Source: Phaeobacter piscinae
Lineage (GTDB): Bacteria > Pseudomonadota > Alphaproteobacteria > Rhodobacterales > Rhodobacteraceae
Direction of reading: 5' to 3'
Assembly: GCF_002407245.1 (NCBI RefSeq)
Contig: NZ_CP010681.1
Span: 1,488,001 to 1,552,000, forward strand
DNA length: 64,000 nt
Part shown: piece after piece, positions 1 through 9,121 of the stretch
Position numbering within the stretch: position 1 is the first letter of the stretch
How the letters are laid out: each line of letters starts with the position of its first letter
Notes under the pieces: generated by a model
Told to the model about the DNA's origin: nothing
Database searches by the model: none
The model's input: the letters and a program-made list of their open reading frames with translations, nothing else
Made by a program: the position numbers and the translations under genes

Positions 1-1
1 G

Positions 2-130
2 ATTGTCGTACGCCGTGACTGGAAGAAAGACAGCGACAAGATCAAAGGTGCCTTTGCCATCGCGCGGGATCTGGCTGAAAAGGTTGTTGCCGAAAAGAAG
101 AAAGCCAAGGCGAAGGCGAAATCTGGTTGA
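2..130 (+). CDS. C-terminal tail of an unidentified protein (5' end outside window)
   Basis: An open frame runs in from the left edge and stops with TGA at 128-130. The 42 visible residues are very basic and end in a Lys/Ala-rich tail (KKKAKAKAKSG). A short segment before it (DKIKGAFAIARDLAEKV) looks like an amphipathic helix. Too little is present to name a family. A strong terminator follows 25 bases after the stop, so this is the last gene of its transcript. Confidence 0.6.
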   Translation: MVVRRDWKKDSDKIKGAFAIARDLAEKVVAEKKKAKAKAKSG

Positions 131-154
131 ATAGGCTGACGCGCTGGACATGAA

Positions 155-189
155 AAAGCCCCTCCAACTGCTTGGAGGGGCTTTGTTTT
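155..189 (+). terminator. Rho-independent terminator
   Basis: A perfect 13-bp stem (155-167 with 172-184) carries a 4-base loop and is followed by a T-rich run (TTTGTTTT). It ends the plus-strand gene at the left edge. The A-run on the other side means it could also serve the convergent exporter gene that stops at 208. Confidence 0.85.
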
Positions 190-207
190 CTATCGTGATA
201 TGCGGGG

Positions 208-1431
208 TTACTCCGCCGCCACCCGGTTTTCGACCCGTGCCATATGCACCATGATGGCGTAGCCTGCGACCACCATCAGCAGGATCGCCCCAGTGAGTGG
301 CGCAATGGAGCCATCAAACAACAGACCCACCGTCGCGGCAGCTGCGGCGGCAAACACCGTGGACACACCACCCACGATAGAGGCGGCCATGCCTGCGATA
401 TGGCCCATCGGCTCCATCGCCATGGCGTTGAGGTTGCCAAGCGTCAGACCGGCCATGAAAAACACGCTGGTCTGCCAGGCCACAAACAGCCCGAACATAA
501 GATCTCCGGAAAGTGGAAATGTCTCGAGGCTCAGCATGAGGGTTGAGAAGATGATCTGCCCCCCCAGTGCCCAGGACACCATACGCCGCATGCCAAGGCG
601 CACCACAAGCGACGCGTTGATGAGGCTGCTGCTGCCCGACATGATGGCTATGAAACCAAACCAGAACGGGAAACTGGCTGCGCGATCAAAGACCACATCG
701 TAGATGGGCTGAACCAATGTGATCATGCAAAACAGCATCGCAAGACAGAAACATTGCACCATCATCGACAGCCGAACCGTGGGATGCCGCAGCATCTCGA
801 TCAGGGCTGCCTTAAGATTTGGCAGGCGAAACGGGCGGCGGTTTTCGACGGGCAGCGGCTCGGGTAGGCGCAGGCCCATCCACAGGACGATGATGACCGC
901 AAACAGCGCGAAGGCCAGGAAGATGCCGCGCCAGCTGGTCAGCACGATAATGCCCGCGCCCATCATCGGAGCGATGGCTGGCACGAGGGTGAAAATCAGC
1001 ATGGCGATGGACATCATCCGGGCCATTTCCCGACCAGAATAGAGGTCGCGCACAATCGCCAGTGCCACGACGCGCGGTCCGGCAGCACCGAGCCCCATCA
1101 CCACACGGCTCAAGAGCAGCATTTCGATGGAAGAGCTGGCGTAGGCCACCAGCGCGGCAGCAATATAAAGGCCCGCAGCGGCAAAAATGACGGTTCGGCG
1201 GCCAAAGGCATCGGAGAGCGGCCCGGTAAAAAACGTGCCGATCCCCATGCCAAGCGCAAAGGTCGCAATGACCAGCTGCGCGCGGTTGGGGTTGTCGGAG
1301 CTGAGCGTCTGACCAATTTCGGGCAGCGCAGGCAGCATGGCGTCGATGGAAAATGCAACAGTTGCGAACATCATCGCAATCAGGGCAATGAACTCAGCTT
1401 TGGACATGCTGATCTGTATATCTTTTGTCAT
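208..1431 (-). CDS. MFS drug-resistance exporter, Bcr/CflA type
   Basis: A 407-residue inner-membrane protein with about 12 hydrophobic segments. It shows the MFS loop motif after TM2 (GPLSDAFGRRTV) and the N-terminal pattern of the Bcr/CflA branch (DAMLPALPEIG), so proton-driven efflux of drugs is the likely role; the substrate cannot be read from sequence. The frame is open to 1554, but the ATG at 1431 has a GAGG Shine-Dalgarno about 8 bases upstream and places the first membrane helix where the family has it, so it is preferred. It lies downstream of the DsbA-like gene on the same strand but is separated by 221 bases, so it is probably transcribed on its own. Confidence 0.88.
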   Translation of the reverse strand: MTKDIQISMSKAEFIALIAMMFATVAFSIDAMLPALPEIGQTLSSDNPNRAQLVIATFALGMGIGTFFTGPLSDAFGRRTVIFAAAGLYIAAALVAYASSSIEMLLLSRVVMGLGAAGPRVVALAIVRDLYSGREMARMMSIAMLIFTLVPAIAPMMGAGIIVLTSWRGIFLAFALFAVIIVLWMGLRLPEPLPVENRRPFRLPNLKAALIEMLRHPTVRLSMMVQCFCLAMLFCMITLVQPIYDVVFDRAASFPFWFGFIAIMSGSSSLINASLVVRLGMRRMVSWALGGQIIFSTLMLSLETFPLSGDLMFGLFVAWQTSVFFMAGLTLGNLNAMAMEPMGHIAGMAASIVGGVSTVFAAAAAATVGLLFDGSIAPLTGAILLMVVAGYAIMVHMARVENRVAAE

Positions 1432-1652
1432 TTGAAACCTCAGGCGACACATCAGGAGCCCCGGTAATCGGGAGCTGTCTGGGCGGCGCTCTGTCCGCGC
1501 TAACATATCTCTCGGGATTGGACCAGCAGCCAAAACGCACAGTTTTATGTGCATCGTTGTATCTGGCCGCGCCGCAAAGGTCTGGACTGCCCTGTGCAGC
1601 AGATCCAGACTTTCAATATAGGGCTAGGTGTACTGAGGGCGCGCGTTCAGGC

Positions 1653-2318
1653 TTAGTCGGCCTCCGCGGCGTCACCTTCCTGCAGCTGTCTCTGGATGTC
1701 GGCGATCACCTGTTTCCACAGTTCGGGCTGCTGCGCGCCCGGCACGGCGTGCTGGTTCGCGACAACAAATGTTGGCACAGATGTGACCCCCATCTTGCGC
1801 GAGTGGGCGTCGCGGTTGCGGATCTCCTCGGCGTCGGTGTCGCCAGACAACAGCCGTAGGGTAACGGCGCGGTCCATTCCCGCAGCCTCAGCAATATCGG
1901 CGAGGATTTCTGCGTCGCCAATATCCTTGGCCTGCACGAAATAGGCATCAAACAGCGCATCGACCACCGCGCTCTGCTTGCCCTCAATCCCCGCCCAGTG
2001 GATCAGGCGGTGCGCATCCAGCGTGTTCGGCGTGCGCTCCATGGCTTCGAAATTGATCTGAAGCCCGGCGGCGCTGGCGTGTTCGACAACCGGGGCATAG
2101 GCTTTCACCGCGCCGTCCTTGCCGCCAAATTTCGCCTCAAGATAACTGCGCCGATCCATGCCTTCGCGCGGCATATCGGGGTTGAGCTGGAACGGGTGCC
2201 ATTCAATGACAAACGGATGATCGCCAACCTCGGCCAGCGCCTTGTCCAGATGGGTTTTGCCGATATAGCACCAGGGGCAGATCGGATCGGACAGTATATC
2301 AAGCTTTACAAGGCTCAT
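1653..2318 (-). CDS. DsbA/FrnE-family thiol oxidoreductase
   Basis: A 221-residue protein of the DsbA-like thioredoxin superfamily, FrnE branch. The redox motif CPWC sits near the N-terminus (SDPICPWCYIG), followed by the family helical insertion (EWHPFQLNPDMPREGMDR). No signal peptide is visible, so it is cytoplasmic and probably acts in thiol-disulfide exchange or as a glutathione-linked isomerase rather than as periplasmic DsbA. The ATG at 2318 overlaps the stop of the upstream ligase gene (ATGA) and has an AGGA ribosome site, which indicates translational coupling. The physiological partner is unknown. Confidence 0.85.
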   Translation of the reverse strand: MSLVKLDILSDPICPWCYIGKTHLDKALAEVGDHPFVIEWHPFQLNPDMPREGMDRRSYLEAKFGGKDGAVKAYAPVVEHASAAGLQINFEAMERTPNTLDAHRLIHWAGIEGKQSAVVDALFDAYFVQAKDIGDAEILADIAEAAGMDRAVTLRLLSGDTDAEEIRNRDAHSRKMGVTSVPTFVVANQHAVPGAQQPELWKQVIADIQRQLQEGDAAEAD

Positions 2319-3922
2319 GACGGGGTCCTTTGGTGTCGGATGTAGCAATCGGGCAGGGCGCGACGCAGCAGTTTGCCGTTGGCACCGCTGGGCAGCGCGT
2401 CGAGACGCAGATAGGCGCGCGGCTGTTTGTAGCGCGCCAGTCGGTCCTTGGCAAAAGCCGAAAGCGCCTCAGCGGTCACGTCTTTGGCACTGGTATAGAA
2501 CGCGACAATGATGTGGGTATCGGGTTTTACCTCGACAGAGGCGACCGCCACCTGCTCCAGATCGGGGTGGGTTGCCAACGCGGCTTCCACCTCAAGCGGG
2601 GAGACGCGATAGCCGCCTGCGTTCATCATGTCGTCGTTGCGGCCGAGATAGCGGATCTGATTGTCCTCTGTCATCGCGCCCAGATCGCCGGTCAGGAACC
2701 ACTCACCCTGATAGCGGTGCTCGGTGGCGGCTGCGGCGTTGTGATAGCCGAGCATCAACCCCGGATCGCGGCGATCAATGGCGATGACGCCGGGGGAGTT
2801 GGGGGGCACAGGTTGCCCGGCTGGATCCAGAATGGCAATCCGGCGCCCCGGTTGTGGCCAGCCCAATGTGTCGCCCACCTGCGCCGGATCGCGGTGGCGC
2901 GCCGGATCGGCCGAGATGAAGGTGGAACATTCCGACATGCCAAACGCCTCGTAGAGCGCGGTGCCGGTGGCTGCCCGCCAATCCCACGCCACCTGGCTTG
3001 AGAGTTTCTCCCCGGCGCAGAGACCGTGGCGCAGGACGGGTAGATGTAGCGTCCGGTCGTTTTGCAGCAGTTTGCGATAGACGCCGGGCGCTGCGGCAAA
3101 GAGGCTGGCATCATGCTGCTGCAAGAGGTTGGGCAGCGCGGCGATCGGGGTGCCATCTTCTGGGATAAGTGCCGTTGCCCCGAGGCTCCACGGGTCCATC
3201 AGCCCGGTGCCCAGCGTAAAGGTCCAGTTGAACGCACCGGCATGGAGCAGGCGATCTGTGGGGTGCAGATCATACCAGTGACGGATCATCATTTGGCGCG
3301 CCCAGATTGCCCGGTGGGCATGCACAACCGCGCGCGGATTTCCGCCGGTCCCGGAGGTGTAGACGATATAGGCCGGTCGATCAGGATCGCCGAGCTGCAT
3401 CTGAAACTGGTTTTCAGGCGGTGCGGCGCGCTGCATGGCCTCAAGTGAGTCGCGGTTGATCTCGCAGGGGTGCGGTGCTGAGGCGATCCCCGGATCGCGC
3501 AGGATCGCAGCAGGCGACAGGTCATCTATGATGCGCGCCACCTCAGGCTCGGTCAGCTGCGCGGAGGTTGGAACCGGCACCAGTCCGACCGCGATGGCGG
3601 CCAGATAGGCAATCGGAAAGATCGGCGTATTGCCCAGCCGCAACAGCACCCGGTCGCCGGGAGACAGCCCCTCGGCCAGCAGTCCGGCGCCCAGTCCACG
3701 CACCGCAGCGCGCAGGGCCCCGTAGGTGTAGATCTTTGACGACGGCGCTTGCAATTGATCTGATGTGTCCGCGTCGGGCTGAGACTGCGGCGACAGCACG
3801 CGCAGCGCGTCTGCATCCGCTTTTGCGGGACGCGCTGCCGCGCGCTGGTAGAGCACGTGGTCGGCCAGATTGAACGGCATGGGGCAGGGCGCGAAAGGCC
3901 CGCTGTCAAACACAGATTGCAT
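2315..3922 (-). CDS. AMP-dependent acyl/aryl-CoA ligase
   Basis: A 535-residue member of the ANL adenylating superfamily. The phosphate-binding motif YTSGTGGNPRAVVHAH, the middle motif YEAFGMSECS, the hinge GEWFLTGDLG and the C-terminal catalytic lysine motif PSGANGKLLRR are all visible, so it should form an acyl-AMP and then an acyl-CoA. The overall pattern is closest to benzoate-CoA-ligase-like enzymes, but the substrate is not determined. The start at 3922 leaves only 65 bases to the divergent regulator; a second ATG at 3880 is possible. It is coupled to the DsbA-like gene and probably controlled by the divergent cupin-XRE protein. Confidence 0.85.
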   Translation of the reverse strand: MQSVFDSGPFAPCPMPFNLADHVLYQRAAARPAKADADALRVLSPQSQPDADTSDQLQAPSSKIYTYGALRAAVRGLGAGLLAEGLSPGDRVLLRLGNTPIFPIAYLAAIAVGLVPVPTSAQLTEPEVARIIDDLSPAAILRDPGIASAPHPCEINRDSLEAMQRAAPPENQFQMQLGDPDRPAYIVYTSGTGGNPRAVVHAHRAIWARQMMIRHWYDLHPTDRLLHAGAFNWTFTLGTGLMDPWSLGATALIPEDGTPIAALPNLLQQHDASLFAAAPGVYRKLLQNDRTLHLPVLRHGLCAGEKLSSQVAWDWRAATGTALYEAFGMSECSTFISADPARHRDPAQVGDTLGWPQPGRRIAILDPAGQPVPPNSPGVIAIDRRDPGLMLGYHNAAAATEHRYQGEWFLTGDLGAMTEDNQIRYLGRNDDMMNAGGYRVSPLEVEAALATHPDLEQVAVASVEVKPDTHIIVAFYTSAKDVTAEALSAFAKDRLARYKQPRAYLRLDALPSGANGKLLRRALPDCYIRHQRTPS

Positions 3923-3987
3923 CTCGATTGGCTAACTTGGCAAACCACGCGTTGCAAGATTGCGTCCCCCGGCCTATAGGAAAAAGC

Positions 3988-4611
3988 ATGACCGCTCGTG
4001 ATCCCAAATCGCTTATCACTATTGCCCGTGCATCGGGTGAGGCTGCCGAAACCGAGCCATTGGATCTCGGCGCTCGGGTGCGCGAGTTGCGCAAGGCGCG
4101 GGACTGGACGCTGGAACATGCCGCCAATCAGGCGGGGCTGGCGCGATCAACCCTGTCGAAGATTGAAAATGGTCAGATGTCACCGACTTACGAGGCGTTG
4201 AAGAAGCTGGCGGTGGGGCTTCAGATCTCGGTTCCACAGCTGTTTACCCAGCCGCAACGGGATCAGGTGAATGGCCGTTTGACTGTTACCAAAACCGGTC
4301 AGGGATCTGCCCATGCCACCACGACCTATGAACATGAGCTGCTGGCCGACAGCCTGACACGCAAACAGATGTTGCCCTATCGCGCCCGTGTACGGGCGAG
4401 ATCGATGGATGAGTTCGAGGGCTGGGTGCGCCACGACGGTGAGGAATTCCTATACGTACTGACCGGTGTCGTACGGCTTTATACTGAGTTCTACGAACCG
4501 ATCGAAATGCGGCGTGGCGACAGCGCCTATTACGACGCGGCCATGGGGCATAACGTGATCTCGCTCAGCGACGAGGATGCAACGATCCTCTGGGTGACAT
4601 CGCTGTCCTGA
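3988..4611 (+). CDS. XRE-family regulator with C-terminal cupin sensor
   Basis: A 207-residue transcription regulator. Residues about 25-80 form a lambda-repressor-like HTH (LGARVRELRKARDWTLEHAA, then a recognition helix beginning ARSTLSKIENG). Residues about 130-205 form a cupin barrel (RHDGEEFLYVLTGVVRL). This architecture is common for local regulators of small-molecule metabolism, with the cupin as ligand sensor. The start at 3988 has a clear AGGA site 8 bases upstream; longer frames back to 3928 lack one. It is divergent from the CoA ligase with a short shared promoter region, so that operon is its probable target. Confidence 0.88.
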   Translation: MTARDPKSLITIARASGEAAETEPLDLGARVRELRKARDWTLEHAANQAGLARSTLSKIENGQMSPTYEALKKLAVGLQISVPQLFTQPQRDQVNGRLTVTKTGQGSAHATTTYEHELLADSLTRKQMLPYRARVRARSMDEFEGWVRHDGEEFLYVLTGVVRLYTEFYEPIEMRRGDSAYYDAAMGHNVISLSDEDATILWVTSLS

Positions 4612-4764
4612 GCAGGTGGCTTTGAAACAAATCTCTCGCCAGTCCAGCGCCGAGCGTGAACTTCACGGTCAAAACGGATCTGTTCTTGACTGATTACATC
4701 ATTCAGATTTCCACAGACTAGCCGTCCCTGGGTGTGTTTTCGACCGCAGCAGGGTCGGTTTAGA

Positions 4765-4995
4765 TCAGTTGAATTTACGTTCCAGCTCCCGGTGCAGGCT
4801 CTCGGTGTAGAGGAAATCATCCACCTCCTCCCGCGCTTCTGTCAGCGTCAGGTGATGGGTGCGGGCCAGATAGGCGACGAACTTATCTTTATCGTCGAAC
4901 AGGGATGGGGCCGAGCGGGTCTGCAGATGCGGAAACCGTTGTTTGAGACGGGGCATCCTGTCGAACCAGCTGGCGCGGGCTGTTTGAACAGGCAT
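4765..4995 (-). CDS. Small conserved hypothetical protein
   Basis: 76 residues, no cysteine, charged. The N-terminal part is rich in aromatic and basic residues (WFDRMPRLKQRFPHL) and the C-terminal half looks helical and acidic (LTLTEAREEVDDFLYTESL). The ATG at 4995 is chosen because GGAGG lies just upstream; the longer frame to 5016 has no site. No membrane segment or known motif is visible. It stands alone between the XRE regulator and the arsenic operon and I do not recognise its family. Confidence 0.6.
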   Translation of the reverse strand: MPVQTARASWFDRMPRLKQRFPHLQTRSAPSLFDDKDKFVAYLARTHHLTLTEAREEVDDFLYTESLHRELERKFN

Positions 4996-5130
4996 GGGGG
5001 GCTCCCTCCGGGTCAAAATTTCGAATGGGTATTGATGCTAGCATTTTTTGCAAAAAAAGAAAGTCCGCGTCCTGTCGAATGCATCCGGGGGCCGGGTTTC
5101 ACCTGAGGTTTGCTTTGGGCCGGGCCGCAG

Positions 5131-5787
5131 TTAATCGGGCCGAAACAGGCGGGTCAGCACCAGATGCGCGAGGCCAACACCGATAAACTGCATGACGATG
5201 AACATCAGAATATGACCGGGGTAGATGCCTGCAAATGTATCGCTGAACCCGCGCGCAATGGTCACCGCCGGATTGGCAAAACTGGTCGACGCAGTGAACC
5301 AGTAGGCTCCGGTGATATAAAAAGCGACAAGGGCGGGCACTGCATCGGGGCGTGATCGCAGCCCCCCAAAGATCACAAACAACAGACCAAAGGTTGCGAG
5401 GATTTCCGAGAACCATTGGGCGCCCCCGGTCCGATGCATGGTAGTAGAGGTCTGCAGGATGGTCAGATCAAACATCACATGGCTGGCCCAGACGCCGAGG
5501 ATGCCGCCAATGATCTGCGCGGCCACATAGGGCGGCACCGCCCCCCAGCTGTGATCACCTCGCAGCGCGAAGGCCAGCGTGACCGCCGGGTTGAAATGTG
5601 CGCCAGAAATCGGCCCCAGCGTCGTGATGATCACATAGAGCATGGCGCCCGTCGCTACGGCGTTGGCCAGCAAAGCCAAGCCGATGTTTCCACCCGACAG
5701 GGTTTCGGCCATGATCCCCGACCCCACAACGCCGATCAGCAGAAAGCCGGTGCCGAGCGTTTCGGCGATCAGTTTTTGTATGGTCAT
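5131..5787 (-). CDS. aqpS: Aquaglyceroporin-type channel of the ars operon (AqpS-like)
   Basis: A 218-residue MIP-family channel with six hydrophobic segments and both NPA half-helix motifs (HFNPAVT and FANPAVT). It is the last gene of an arsR-arsC / arsC / aqp operon and its ATG overlaps the stop of arsC. In Sinorhizobium meliloti an aquaporin (AqpS) in the same position replaces ArsB and lets arsenite leave the cell by diffusion after arsenate reduction. No arsB, acr3 or arsA is visible here, so the same arrangement is inferred. Substrate selectivity is not proven by sequence. Confidence 0.88.
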   Translation of the reverse strand: MTIQKLIAETLGTGFLLIGVVGSGIMAETLSGGNIGLALLANAVATGAMLYVIITTLGPISGAHFNPAVTLAFALRGDHSWGAVPPYVAAQIIGGILGVWASHVMFDLTILQTSTTMHRTGGAQWFSEILATFGLLFVIFGGLRSRPDAVPALVAFYITGAYWFTASTSFANPAVTIARGFSDTFAGIYPGHILMFIVMQFIGVGLAHLVLTRLFRPD

Positions 5788-6260
5788 GGCAGCTCTCCGA
5801 TACGGATCAGGTCTTGGCGTAGTGTGTCAGTGTCGAGGTCTTCCAGTGGCAGGTCCAGAAACGCCAGCGCGCGTCGCTCCAGCCGATCATAGGCAACGCG
5901 GAAGGCCGCATCCCAGTCAGGTTTCGCGGCTGCCGCCGGATCTTCGACGCCCCAATGGGCGCGCAACGGGGTGCCGGGCCAGATCGGGCAGGTCTCGCCC
6001 GCAGCGGAGGCACAGACGGTGATCACCAGATCCATCTGAGGTGCGCCCTCGGTGGCAAATTCATCCCAGCTCTTAGACCGTGCAGCGCTGGCGTCATGGC
6101 CTTTCTCCGCCAGAAGCGTGAGCGACTGCGGGTGAACAGCCCCAGCCGGCCTGGAGCCTGCGGAATAGGCGTTGACGCGCCCGTTGCCATGGCTGTTCAG
6201 GAGGGTTTCCAATAGGATAGAGCGCGCTGAGTTGCCGGTGCAGAGGACCAGAATATTCAT
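5784..6260 (-). CDS. arsC: Arsenate reductase, low-molecular-weight phosphatase type
   Basis: A 158-residue cytoplasmic protein of the LMW protein-tyrosine-phosphatase/ArsC family. The P-loop CTGNSARS is at residues 7-14 and further redox-type cysteines occur in VITVCASAAGETCPIWPG. It should reduce arsenate to arsenite with thiols as electron donor. It resembles the C-terminal half of the gene just upstream, so the operon holds two paralogous reductase domains. The ATG at 6260 follows the fusion gene by 20 bases; the stop overlaps the channel start. Confidence 0.88.
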   Translation of the reverse strand: MNILVLCTGNSARSILLETLLNSHGNGRVNAYSAGSRPAGAVHPQSLTLLAEKGHDASAARSKSWDEFATEGAPQMDLVITVCASAAGETCPIWPGTPLRAHWGVEDPAAAAKPDWDAAFRVAYDRLERRALAFLDLPLEDLDTDTLRQDLIRIGELP

Positions 6261-6280
6261 ATGATGAACTCGTTTGATGG

Positions 6281-7102
6281 CTATGCAGAAGATGTAAGAC
6301 GGCCGATGTCATCCAGCTGGTGCTGTAGCGATATTCGGTCGAGGCTTTCAAAGGGGAGTGTGGCGAAGTTGCGGATGCGGTTGCGCAGCGCCTCATAGGT
6401 CTGCTGATATGCAAGATCAGGTGCTGTGGCTTTGACGGGATCGGGGAGCCCCCAATGGGCGCTCATGGGCTGACCGGGCCAAGTGGGGCAGTCTTCGTTC
6501 GCGGCGTGGTCGCAGACGGTGAAGATGAAATCCATTTGCGGCGCAGCACCGGTCGAAAACGCGGTGAGATCCTTGGAACGAAGCCCATTGGTTTCGTGGC
6601 CTTTCTCTTGCAACAGATCTAGAACCTCCGGACGCGGCGCGGGGGAGGGGCGGCTACCTGCGGAATAGGCGCGGAACCGTCCGTCGCCTTCCTTTTGCAG
6701 GATCGCCTCTGCCATGATGGAGCGGGCGGAGTTGCCAGTGCAGAGAAACAGAACGTTCAGGGGATGGTCGCTGCGAGGCACCAAGGGTTGCTGAACCACG
6801 GCAGGCTGGCAGATATCGGGTCGATTGTAGCAGCAATCAGACAACAGATCGTCGAACAAGCTCCGCAGCCCCTCCAACTGCGCCCGGTAGAGCAGCGAGG
6901 TGCCTTGCCGTTCGGCGCGGATCAAGCCGGCGGAGCTGAGCGTCGAGAGGTAGCTGGAAACGGTGTTGGCCTTCTGCGCCAAAGCGGTGGCGATTTCACC
7001 CGCCGGAACAGCATCGGGATAGCGCCGCATCAGCAGGCGAAACAGCGCCAGCCGATTTGGATGCGCCAAAGCCGAAAGTTGCGATGTGATCTCTATTTCC
7101 AT
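6281..7102 (-). CDS. arsR: ArsR repressor fused to an ArsC arsenate reductase domain
   Basis: A 273-residue fusion. Residues 1-85 are an ArsR/SmtB winged helix. Cys90, Cys91 and Cys98 (DCCYNRPDIC) form a C-terminal arsenite-sensing cluster like that of Acidithiobacillus-type ArsR. From about residue 115 a complete LMW-phosphatase ArsC domain follows with P-loop CTGNSARS at 121-128. One polypeptide therefore combines arsenite-responsive repression with arsenate reduction. It is the first gene of the operon and should repress it. On the minus strand a TATAAT lies at 7125-7120, and a short palindrome (7103-7114) between it and the ATG may be the operator. Confidence 0.9.
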   Translation of the reverse strand: MEIEITSQLSALAHPNRLALFRLLMRRYPDAVPAGEIATALAQKANTVSSYLSTLSSAGLIRAERQGTSLLYRAQLEGLRSLFDDLLSDCCYNRPDICQPAVVQQPLVPRSDHPLNVLFLCTGNSARSIMAEAILQKEGDGRFRAYSAGSRPSPAPRPEVLDLLQEKGHETNGLRSKDLTAFSTGAAPQMDFIFTVCDHAANEDCPTWPGQPMSAHWGLPDPVKATAPDLAYQQTYEALRNRIRNFATLPFESLDRISLQHQLDDIGRLTSSA

Positions 7103-7155
7103 ATTTCACGAAATACAGAATTATATATGTTGGGTCAACGAGAAGTTCTGGCCAT

Positions 7156-7190
7156 AAAAAGGCCCGCCCCGAAAAAGGTCGGAGCGGGCC
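7156..7190 (-). terminator. Rho-independent terminator of the binding-protein gene
   Basis: Read on the minus strand, a 12-bp GC-rich stem with one G-T wobble and a 6-base loop is followed by five T. It lies 25 bases past the stop of the gene ending at 7215 and insulates the arsenic operon promoter from it. Confidence 0.8.
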
Positions 7191-7214
7191 GGGATGTCGG
7201 CGCGGGTCCTGGCG

Positions 7215-9041
7215 TCAGTCGGCCTGATACCACCAGACTTCGGGCATATAGGCGATGCCATCGCCGCTGACTGGTAGCTGCTCGGGGAATTTCAACTCCT
7301 TGCGATGGGCAATGCGCGCTTCGGCGTATTGCCAGACCGGCATCACATAGCGTCCCGCTGTCAGCAGACGGTCAAGCGCGCGGGCGGCGGCTGTGAAATC
7401 CTCCTTGCTCTTGGAGGTCAGCATGGTGTCGATCATTGCATCCACCGCCGGATCCTCAATCCCGATCAGATTGCGTGATCCCGGCTGCTGCGCAGCGGCG
7501 CTGCCCCAATACAGATATTGCTCGTTGCCAGGGCTGAGCGACATCGAGCGGCGGAAGAAGGTCATGTCGTAGTCAAACGCCTGCTGACGCTGCACAAACT
7601 GGGCGCTGTCCACCATGTCGGATTCGAGCGCGATGCCGAGGCGTTCCAGCGCGCGGGCATAGATTTCCACGACCGAACGCATCTCACCCTCGCCCAGATT
7701 GCCGGGGGTCAATAGCACCTTGAATTCAAGCACGTCGCCATCTGCGTTGCGCATGATGCCGTCTTGGACCGTCCATCCGGCCTCCGCCAGCAGTTTGGTT
7801 GCGATGCGCAGGTTCTTGCGATTGCGCTCGCTGCCGTTGCTGACCGGCAGCGTATAGCCCTCCATCACGCCGGGGAGCAGGCTGTCTTTGAATGGGCTCA
7901 AGAGCTCGCGCACCTTGCCTTCGGCAGCTCCGGGCTGCATGGCCAGGGTGGAGTTCGAGAAATAGGAGGAAATCCGCGGCTGGCTGCCACCTGTCAGTGT
8001 TTCGTTCATATATTCGAAGTTGAACGCCTGGATCAGCGCCTCGCGCACCCGCCAATCGTTCAATGGGGCACGGCGGGTGTTCATCGCGATACCCGTCATG
8101 CCGGAGGGTTTGCCGTTGGGGATGACGCTCTTGATCACCTCGCCGGATGTCACCGCAGGAAAATCATAGGCCTTGTCCCATTTGGCGGCGTTGAATTCGC
8201 GGATTGCAGAAATCTCGCCAGCTTTGAAGGCTTCCAGCAGAACAGTCTGGTCGCCGTAGAAATCCAGCCGGATCTCATCGAAGTTACTGGTGCCGCGTCT
8301 GAGCGGCAGATCGCGCCCCCAGTAGTCAGGGTTGCGGGAAAAGCGGATGAAGCGGCCCGGTTCGAAATCAGCGACGGTGTAGGGACCAGAGCCAATCGGT
8401 GCCTCATCCAGACCGGAGGCGGCAAAATCCTTGCCCTCCCACTGTCCCTTTTTCAGGATCGGACGCAGACCTGCGATGAGCGCCAGTTCACGATTGTCCT
8501 CATTAAATGTAATGCGCAGGCTGCGCGCGCCCGTTTGTTCGATGCTGTCGATCTGGTTCCAGAACCGCCGATAGCGGATATGCCCCTCCTGTCCGAGGGT
8601 TTCATAAGACCAGATGACATCTGCGACCGTGACTGGTGAGCCATCGGAGAATCGGGCCTCCGGACGCAGTGTGAATTCAACCCATGCGCGATCCTCCGGC
8701 ACCTCAATCGATTCGGCGAGCAGCCCATAAAGCGTGAACGCCTCGTCCGCGGATCGACCCATCAGACTCTCATATCCCCAGAACCTCATCTGCCAAGGGG
8801 GGGTGCCTTTCTCGGCGAAGGGGTTCAACGTATCAAAGCCGCCGGTGTTGCCAAAGACCACCCTGCCGCCCTTGGGCGCATTAGCGTTTGCATAGGGTAA
8901 AGACACAAAATCCGGTGGTAATGCCGGGTCCCCATACATAGCTATGCCGTGCGCTGATTCTGCTTGTGCAAAATTAACGCTTGCGCTGAGGATGATTCCG
9001 GCCAAGACCGGTCGAACTCTAAAGAAAAAATCTGGACGCAC
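7215..9041 (-). CDS. Periplasmic oligopeptide-type ABC substrate-binding protein (YejA-like)
   Basis: A 608-residue family-5 solute-binding protein. The N-terminus is a signal peptide ending in SVNFAQA. The mature part shows the YejA/microcin-C-type features: HGIAMYGDPALPPDF near the start, the typical LNPFAEKG segment, and FTLRPEARFSDGSPVTVADV. It should capture peptides or peptide-like compounds for an ABC importer, but no permease or ATPase gene is beside it. A GTG at 9041 is the start, with AGGA about 11 bases upstream. A terminator follows, so it is monocistronic. Confidence 0.88.
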   Translation of the reverse strand: MRPDFFFRVRPVLAGIILSASVNFAQAESAHGIAMYGDPALPPDFVSLPYANANAPKGGRVVFGNTGGFDTLNPFAEKGTPPWQMRFWGYESLMGRSADEAFTLYGLLAESIEVPEDRAWVEFTLRPEARFSDGSPVTVADVIWSYETLGQEGHIRYRRFWNQIDSIEQTGARSLRITFNEDNRELALIAGLRPILKKGQWEGKDFAASGLDEAPIGSGPYTVADFEPGRFIRFSRNPDYWGRDLPLRRGTSNFDEIRLDFYGDQTVLLEAFKAGEISAIREFNAAKWDKAYDFPAVTSGEVIKSVIPNGKPSGMTGIAMNTRRAPLNDWRVREALIQAFNFEYMNETLTGGSQPRISSYFSNSTLAMQPGAAEGKVRELLSPFKDSLLPGVMEGYTLPVSNGSERNRKNLRIATKLLAEAGWTVQDGIMRNADGDVLEFKVLLTPGNLGEGEMRSVVEIYARALERLGIALESDMVDSAQFVQRQQAFDYDMTFFRRSMSLSPGNEQYLYWGSAAAQQPGSRNLIGIEDPAVDAMIDTMLTSKSKEDFTAAARALDRLLTAGRYVMPVWQYAEARIAHRKELKFPEQLPVSGDGIAYMPEVWWYQAD

Positions 9042-9121
9042 TTTTGCAACAATCCTGCTCTGGCCTTATTTTCATGAACACCAACGCTAACGGCGCTGTC
9101 AGGTCAATTCAAACTTTTAGC

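Noticed and set aside
7103..7140. TTGACC on the minus strand as -35 of the ars promoter
   Set aside because: It is only 7 bases from the TATAAT, too close for a normal sigma-70 promoter; the alternative -10 at 17 bases is poor, so the -35 remains unassigned.
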